A DNA stretch of 64,000 nt from Myrica gale. Lineage: Eukaryota > Streptophyta > Magnoliopsida > Fagales > Myricaceae. The DNA lies in assembly GCA_963930655.1 (NCBI GenBank), contig OZ005621.1:8419001-8483000 (forward strand). Direction: 5' to 3'. The notes under the pieces are model-generated. The model saw only the letters and a program-made list of their open reading frames with translations, had not been told where the DNA came from and made no database searches. Every line of letters starts with the position of its first letter. The stretch's first letter is position 1. A program made the translations under genes and the position numbers. Shown piece by piece: positions 57,613 through 64,000 of this stretch.

Positions 57613-60165
57613 GTTTTTTTATTTATATATATATTTTAGTTTATGTCTGTTTGTATTTATCCCAAATATCTCTCTTAGTGTCGGTAAGCATTCCATATAT
57701 AGATTTATTGAGAAGTGGGGTCTGCCCATGTGAGAACAAGGTGAGCCATCTTGCAAGGGTACGTCAACGTGGGTGTATGTGTGGACATGGTGGGCTGGTA
57801 TGTCTTCATCTCACAAAATCTCTCCAATTAATCTCTGCACAAACAAACAAACCCACTTTCTTCCATGTCTCATCTCCTATCACTAATTCTTTGGTGAAAG
57901 ATAACATGGTCACCCCATTCATGCACTCTCACATCTCTCTCACTCCCTCTACCCCATTATATATATATAGACATTGAATGAGAGTGAGTGATGCAGCTAA
58001 TGCTGGGGCATTTTGCTGTATCTGCAAATTCGAATTCTACCGTAAAATTTAAAAGGAAATAAACACGATATAAGAGCCCTATACTATTTAAAAATGTATT
58101 TATAAAATTTAGAACAATATGAATTTTACAATAAATTCTATAGATAAAACTTCGTGTTGGAATATGGTGGCTATAGTTTGTCCATTTAAAGATTCCTATC
58201 GGATCACCCAGGTTGGCACTTGAGTGGATTCCGCGCAAAAAGAACCAGCAACAGCAAGCCCATCGTCTTGCAAGGTAGGCTGCTTTTTCTAATCTTTCTG
58301 GTTATTGTAATCTTCTCTCCTTACCAATTAGGGGCATTGTCATTTGTGACACCCTTGTTTTGTAAGCTTAGTTTCTTTAATGATAGTATCTTTAAACAAT
58401 AGAATTATAAAGAATTTGCGTCCCCTTTTACCATGTTCGGTATGAGGTACGAATTATCTCATGTCAAACCAGTATCCTTTGGAATTGCATAATATTGAAA
58501 AACCAAGGACGGAAATAGTGGGGCCATGGCCCCCTAGCCCCCAAAAATCATTAAAAAAGCAGAGAAAAATTTTCAAACTACTAAAACAATCTTAAACAAG
58601 AACCCAACTAACATTTTTGACACATTGAGTCTCAAATTTTCAAAATTCATCAATTTACACCCTGAAATAAATTAATACTGTCAAAACCGTGTTATGTGGC
58701 TCATTTATAATACATGTGACCTAATTTTGATGGTTAGATCTTTTTTAAGAGTGCAAATTGATGAAATTTGATATTTCTAGGCTTAATGTATCAAAGATGG
58801 TAATTGAGACCGCTGTTTGATATTGGTTTTGATAGTTTGTGGGCTTAAAGTAACTTTTCCGCAAACAGAAATATTATCTTTAGTAAATTTTTTAAAAATA
58901 ATCTTCTTAGGAATTTTGTATTTTGGTTCCCTAAAATTTATTTTTATATAACTGCCCCTAAAGTTTAATCCTTCCTTATTGAAACCCGAGCGAATTGACA
59001 GCTAAAAGTTTGAAAATAAATAAAGCAGTGCAAAAAAAAAAGTTAAGAAAAATATCATGAGAGGGATTTTGATGTCAGTGGTGTTCAACTTATCAGTTTT
59101 ATTAGCAATGGCGAACTGCCAATTAGGAGTAAAGCCAATATTTTACAATGGCCCTCCTCTCCCCGCTTCCTTTGCCCCCTTCTCTCGACCCCTTTCATGG
59201 AAATATCAATGCGAATTCCGCCTGTAAATTTTCAAACGCGCAGTGAATTAGAAAATCGTTCGCTTGATCTTTTAATTCCGTCTGCTCTGTACGTTAATCG
59301 AGCATTAATGTCTTGGTACCCGACTCTCTGTTGGGCTTGTAGTAGTACTGGTTGTGCCGCCACTTATGTTTCTCATGGAGCAACTGACAGAATATGGTAC
59401 CAGTTCGTTTTGGGCTACGAAACTCATCAAGGCTTGACTTCGAAGCACAAGAGAACATAAAGATTGCCGTCTGCGAGACCTATATAGACTCGTGACCATG
59501 TTCGATATGATCCCAATGTACACAAGAGTAAGGACGAAGGATGGGAAAACCTTGGGGGAGAGGGACGTTCATAAACAAATCAGTAGATGTGTAGGACGCC
59601 AACTCATGCAAACAATTGACAAAATGCTTCGAATGACAAGACCATTCAATGAAGTTGGCTTTAGTCTTTGACATAATCAATCATATCGTGTGCTTTAATT
59701 TTGGTGAAATGGTTCCGTATCTTGCTTTCACTAGAATAAGAACAAGGAAAACACAAAAATCATGTATGGATAGATACGGGATCATGACTGTTTAATTGCA
59801 TAGGAAGGATTAAATCCCAGTAATATAAAGTGTCGTTGTAGATTCATATGGCAGTGTTCGCAGCAGTACCTAGATTGTTGTCTCATCAAATTGTCAGATC
59901 AAGAAAACCTTTATGTTGGTATGTCTTTGGGGATAGATTTTTTATGATATAACCCAATTGCGAGGGGTGATCAGAACATTTGAGCCAAAAATCAAGTCGG
60001 CGTTGCAGTTTAGATTATGCAATTAAACTCTTATGTAGACTTTTAACAAATGAATGTCTCTATGTCAATTACGCCACGCATGGATGACGTATGCTTAATT
60101 TGTAAAAGAAAATACAATCTGAGGATTATTTGTAGTTTCAATATTATGTTTTGGGATGTATAGGA
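57613..60165. other. Intergenic DNA, no recognised gene
   Basis: 58557-58866 is a loose palindromic element related to 45806-46204. 59100-59700 is more GC-rich and has short open frames on both strands (for example 87 residues at 59197-59460 on plus and about 66 on minus at 59480-59680) with no known family. These could be fragments of an old retroelement or gene; there is not enough to call. Confidence 0.4.
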
Positions 60166-60179
60166 AAGTCGCCAATAGT

Positions 60180-60366
60180 TTGCTGGTACTAAGAGTATTG
60201 GTAGATTTGTTCGATAGGGGAAATTTGTTGGAAGTTTGAATGCCTCCTTCATTGTTCATATTCCAAAGATGACAAGAGCGGTTGAGCTAAAGAATTTTCG
60301 CCTTATTAGCCTTGTGGGCGGTGTTTATAAGATTTTAGCAAAGATGTTGACTAATAGGTTGGATTT
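60180..60366 (+). mobile_element. LINE (L1-type) reverse transcriptase fragment, sense
   Basis: The translation [18 protein letters not shown], then [20 protein letters not shown], is the conserved 'IPK...FRPISL...YKIISKVLANRL' start of plant L1-type reverse transcriptases. It ends where the antisense LINE tail begins. Confidence 0.8.
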
Positions 60367-60367
60367 T

Positions 60368-61640
60368 TTTTTTATAAGGAAATTTTATAAAAAAAAGAAG
60401 GTGAAAACAGTACAAGAAATTGTACTGAAATAACTTAACGCGTATAAGCAAAAAAGCTAAGGAAATCTTTAAAATCTAAAAAAGGACCCCCAACACTGCA
60501 TTTGCCCAGAAAAAGGGATTGCATCAAACATCCCTGCAATCGATTCAACGACAAAGCTGAATCCTCGAAGCACCTACTATTACGTTCCCTCTATAGGCAC
60601 TACCAAATACAAGGAGAGATCATTTTCCATATAACCTTGGCCAAAGGCTACAAACTTCCTTCTCCAACTCAACATCACATCTACCACCCGCTCATGCATA
60701 ACCCAGTGATAATTCAAAATACCAAGCACATGCATTCATAACCCTCTAGCAACTGAACAATAATACACATGATCAACCGATTCCTCATCGCTTCTACACA
60801 AATAGCACCAATTGATGACACAAACATCCCTCCTTAAATTATCACTCTCAGTAGCGAAACACCATAGCCATTTATTTAACAAAACTTTGTTAAACAAGGA
60901 AACTCTCCTAAGCCCCAACACCCCTCTCTGGATAGGTGAGCTAACTTTATCCCAATTAACAAGATGACACTTACGAATTCCCACATCACTGCTCCATAGA
61001 AAATATCTTTGCAATTTTTCCAATCTATTCGCCACTATAGTCGGATCGGGAAAATGGATAAAAAGTAAGTAAGAAAACTAAAGAACATGAATTTTATCAA
61101 AGTGATCCTTCCCCCTTAGATAAATACATACGGTTCCACCCCGTTAATCTTCTCTCTATCCATTCCATCATCCCATATGTGAACATTTTTATATTGAGCA
61201 CCCATAAGAAGCTAGAGATAAGTCACATGCAAGGAAGACACCCTACAACCCGAAATAGAAGCCAACTCTTGAACATTCCCAACACAACCAATTGGTATCA
61301 CCTCTGATCTAGAAATATTAGCCTTTAATCTAGAAATCGCCTCGAAGTATAAAAGCATGCATGGAATACTACGAAATTGATTCACTTCCGCCACAATGAG
61401 TGTATTATCTGCAAACAACAGGTTTGACACACGAGTCCCCTCACCACTACCACCTTCAAGCTTAAAACCCACAACATAGCCACTCAAAGCTAACTTTAGC
61501 ATCATTATACTAAAAAAAGTTTCAATGACAATAACAAACAAGAGGGGTGAAAGAGAATTACCTTGACGCAGTCCACATTAAATCTAATAGAAAGAGCATC
61601 ATTCTGCTAAAACTTCCTTTGGGTGCTAGATTTAAAAGTG
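60368..61640 (-). mobile_element. 5'-truncated LINE (L1 type), antisense
   Basis: On the minus strand the RT reads GLRQGNSLSPLLFVIVIETF, then LLFADNTLI, then NRLEKLQRYFLWSS (60985-61035 area) and a Cys-rich end CYLCRSDEESVDHVYYC (zf-RVT). The tail (about 60735-60480) continues weakly with frame shifts. The catalytic motif is FADN instead of FADD, so the copy would be inactive even without its breaks. A T-run on the plus strand at 60364-60373 is the likely poly(A) tail. The 5' part is missing, as is usual for LINEs. Confidence 0.85.
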
Positions 61641-61689
61641 TTCACATTTAGGATGGAATTATTGAAGGATTAATTTGATCAAATCCACG

Positions 61690-61830
61690 CTCTCAAGTCA
61701 TTCAACTTATTTTTTTATCCATTTTCTCAATCCTGATTATTGTGGTTAATAGATTGGAGAAACTTCAATGGAATTTTCTGTGGGGAAGTGATGTTATAAG
61801 TTTCATCTTATTAATTGGGGTTATGTATCC
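61690..61830 (+). mobile_element. LINE (L1-type) fragment, sense
   Basis: The plus strand reads VNRLEKLQWNFLWGSDVISF, the same domain as NRLEKLQRYFLWSS in the antisense copy. It is therefore a second, older LINE copy, probably the one that also left 60180-60366. Confidence 0.7.
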
Positions 61831-62270
61831 ATTTAGTCCCTAAGTTTTGACCCTTTTTAACAAATCTTCCTTTAGCTTTGAAATTGATCGTAGAGGTCTC
61901 TGAGTTTATAATTTTCGTTAAATAAGTCCTCTTAAAATTTCATTCTCAAAGTATATGAAAGGTTTAGAAGTTTGATTGGGGTATTTTGAAACTTTTAAAA
62001 ATATTTTAATCTTTCAAACAAAAGGTAAAACGATTTATACACGTTTAAAGATATGCAAGTGTGATTCATAATCATTGTCAAAAGTGAAGTAAAGAGTTAC
62101 AAGGTTTATACCCTAAGGTCTTGAATCTTTACTTTTGAGCTCATTGCATCTTCTTGATCTTCTTTCTTCAGGTCTTTGGCTTTTTCATTAAAATGTCTTT
62201 ATATTTGAAGATGTATATTTTATAAACTTGATCCATTTATTGAAATCATCAAAATCTCGATTGTGCACAA
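61831..62270. other. Spacer with half of a palindromic element
   Basis: The phrases 'atttagtccctaagtttt' and 'gaggtctctgagtttata' resemble one arm of MULE-type palindromes, but I do not see the second arm. No gene. Confidence 0.35.
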
Positions 62271-63110
62271 AAACCAACACCGATTAATCGGTGAAATGAG
62301 CGATCGATCACTCAATATTACGATCGATCCGTAAAGTATACCAATTGATCATTACATATAAAATGATGTGTCTTATTGAACAAACAATCAATCGTCCATG
62401 CAACAAAATGTATTGTATTACACAATGGATCAATCGCCACAGTGAAAACGATACGTTTCAAATCAAATCTACAGATACATCGCTCAGTATTTGAGAGATC
62501 TATCCGGCGCGACAGTTAAACTGCACAGTATTAGGGACCGATGGATCAGTCCCACATGTGATCAATCGTCTTCGAATCTAAATGCATAGTTTTGGTCACC
62601 GATTGATCGCGCACAACGATCGATCGTTGAACTAAGACGATGGATCTTCATTTCTCAACAACTACCTATTGACTGGGACGATGAAAAAAAAAATTGTTCC
62701 TATAACAACCCAAAACAAGCCCAAAATTGATCTCTAAACAATCATAAACTCCAAAAACATACATTAGCACTAAAACTACGTTTTTACGTACCTAAATGGA
62801 CCATATAGCAAATTTAAAAAACTACACTAAAAATAAATTTTAAACTATTTAAAATCGCTTAAAAAACATAAGTACGTACTTTTGAAGATGACAACGGGAA
62901 AAGATTCCACGCACTTTGGAAGACAATGTAGCATGAAATCGCCCGTAGAAAGTTGAGAGGAATTGGTGAGAATTTGTGGAGATAAACGAAAAAAATGATT
63001 TCGACGGTTTCATATAATCGTTCGTGACGATCAATCGCTTTTTTTTCAACACGTGGCGCTCTACCATCCGTTGAATCGCCCGATCGATCGCTCATTCAAC
63101 GATCAAACGA
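62270..63110. repeat. GATC/ATCGAT-rich stretch
   Basis: GATC occurs about 13 times between 62300 and 62660 and at least four more times at 63029-63105. It is often part of CGATCGATC or GATCAATCG, against one expected per 256 bases. The copies are irregularly spaced, so this is not a simple satellite. No open frame covers it. Confidence 0.6.
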
Positions 63111-64000
63111 CGATTCTAAAATTTTTTTTTTTTTCATTTTCTCTGCACATTATGGCATTGATGCCAGTTCTGATGATATCACTAGTTACCGCTGTGGGTT
63201 TAGTTATTGGAACAAAATGTGTATATATCCTAGGGTAAGTGGAAGACAATCCTTGAACAATGAAAATTTTAATCAGAGCATTAATTTTTTGCAGTTCTTT
63301 TGCCTATATGTCTAGGTTTGTTTGCATGTTATTATATATCTTTTGTTGTTTCTTTTCTTTTCAAATAATGGATGACTCCAGTCAACTGAGCCAAATAGTT
63401 GCATTGGGCTTGATTGAGAAAATCTCAAGGATTCAAAGATTGGTTTTTGTCACTTTTCCTCTGTAAAGTTGTCCATGGTAAACACAAAGTCGGGTACTCT
63501 CAGCTTCTCATGTTCATGGGGTACAACGTCCCATTCTTTACATATGGAGTGGAGTTCATGATTGCATTGTTGTTAGTGATATATATTAAACATAAAAATA
63601 AAGGAACTTTGCATTTGTTTCAACTTCTATGGTTTTTTTTTCAAGTCTATGGTGGGAAAGGTGAACATCAAAAAGACAAATCTAATTTAAGAATAGTGCT
63701 CAATATATAGGTATATTCATGTTTGTTTTTCCCACGAAAATTATACATTAATGCAGAAATATTTCAAGATGATACTCGTGACAATGTTTGCGTTTCAACT
63801 TCCACTATATATTAGATACGACAAGTACATTTGCATACAAGAATCAGCTCAGCGGACTTAGAAATAATACAAATAATAAAATAAGTGATAATTAGAAAAG
63901 GGTAAAGTGTATATTTTCTCATAGAGTCAAGATGACTGACTGCTTTCTTTGCTTACCCATAGATGGGAGGAAATTCCCAAGTTCCATGATGAGTTCCTTA
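63111..64000. other. Intergenic, nothing recognised
   Basis: T-rich DNA with short open frames on the plus strand (for example 98 residues at 63414-63710, hydrophobic). None resembles a known family. It could be the edge of a gene lying to the right. Confidence 0.35.

Noticed and set aside
59197-59460. 87-residue plus-strand frame as a gene
   Set aside because: No family, no clear splice or promoter signals, and comparable frames exist on the other strand.
60736-61541. Minus-strand frames as host genes
   Set aside because: They carry LINE reverse-transcriptase and zf-RVT motifs, so they belong to a transposon.

Overview
This is plant nuclear DNA, almost certainly from a eudicot. It is AT-rich, its genes are split by introns, and it carries protein families known only from land plants (a CER3/WAX2 wax protein, a plastid DnaJ20-type co-chaperone, a mitochondrial glycine-rich RNA-binding protein). 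The spaces between genes hold Ty3/gypsy, TRIM, MULE, hAT, Tourist and LINE elements. I cannot name the species. Exon borders were set by hand from reading frame, GT/AG signals and remembered homologues.

Layout. 9-496: palindromic transposon, probably in an intron. 856-2586 (+): 3' end of an SR-rich splicing-type protein. 5348-5815: MULE-type MITE. 6483-11870: a nearly whole, young Ty3/gypsy chromovirus. 12061-13122: a 1-kb near-palindromic element. 13229-15866: a MULE with a 9-bp target duplication, containing a spliceable exon pair. 17746-18971 (+): DnaJ20-like chloroplast co-chaperone with a damaged last exon. 21391-21728: hAT MITE. 22473-27440 (-): lysine-rich plant protein of unknown function. 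30553-31434: Tourist MITEs, one with a MULE MITE inside it. 31932-34480: tandem duplication of the promoter and leader of the next gene. 34897-36911 (+): mitochondrial glycine-rich RNA-binding protein (GRP2 type). 37950-38216 (-): small atypical bHLH-like protein. 38668-38846: solo LTR. 45094-45496 (-): unknown gene with a duplicated motif. 46473-51392 (-): complete 11-exon CER3/WAX2 gene. 52395-53028: complete TRIM. 56953-57604: hAT element. 60170-61830: LINE fragments, one antisense inside another. 62270-63110: a stretch very rich in GATC/ATCGAT.

The host genes are not one pathway. CER3 acts in making cuticular wax alkanes at the ER. DnaJ20 helps Hsp70 in the plastid. The GRP2-type protein binds RNA in mitochondria. 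The SR protein belongs to nuclear splicing. DnaJ20 and GRP2 are also near neighbours in Arabidopsis (At4g13830 and At4g13850, from memory), which suggests conserved order.

The most useful leads are the duplicated promoter with a datable MITE insertion, the MULE with its internal exon pair, the two frame shifts in the DnaJ20 tail, and the uncharacterised gene built from a repeated exon.
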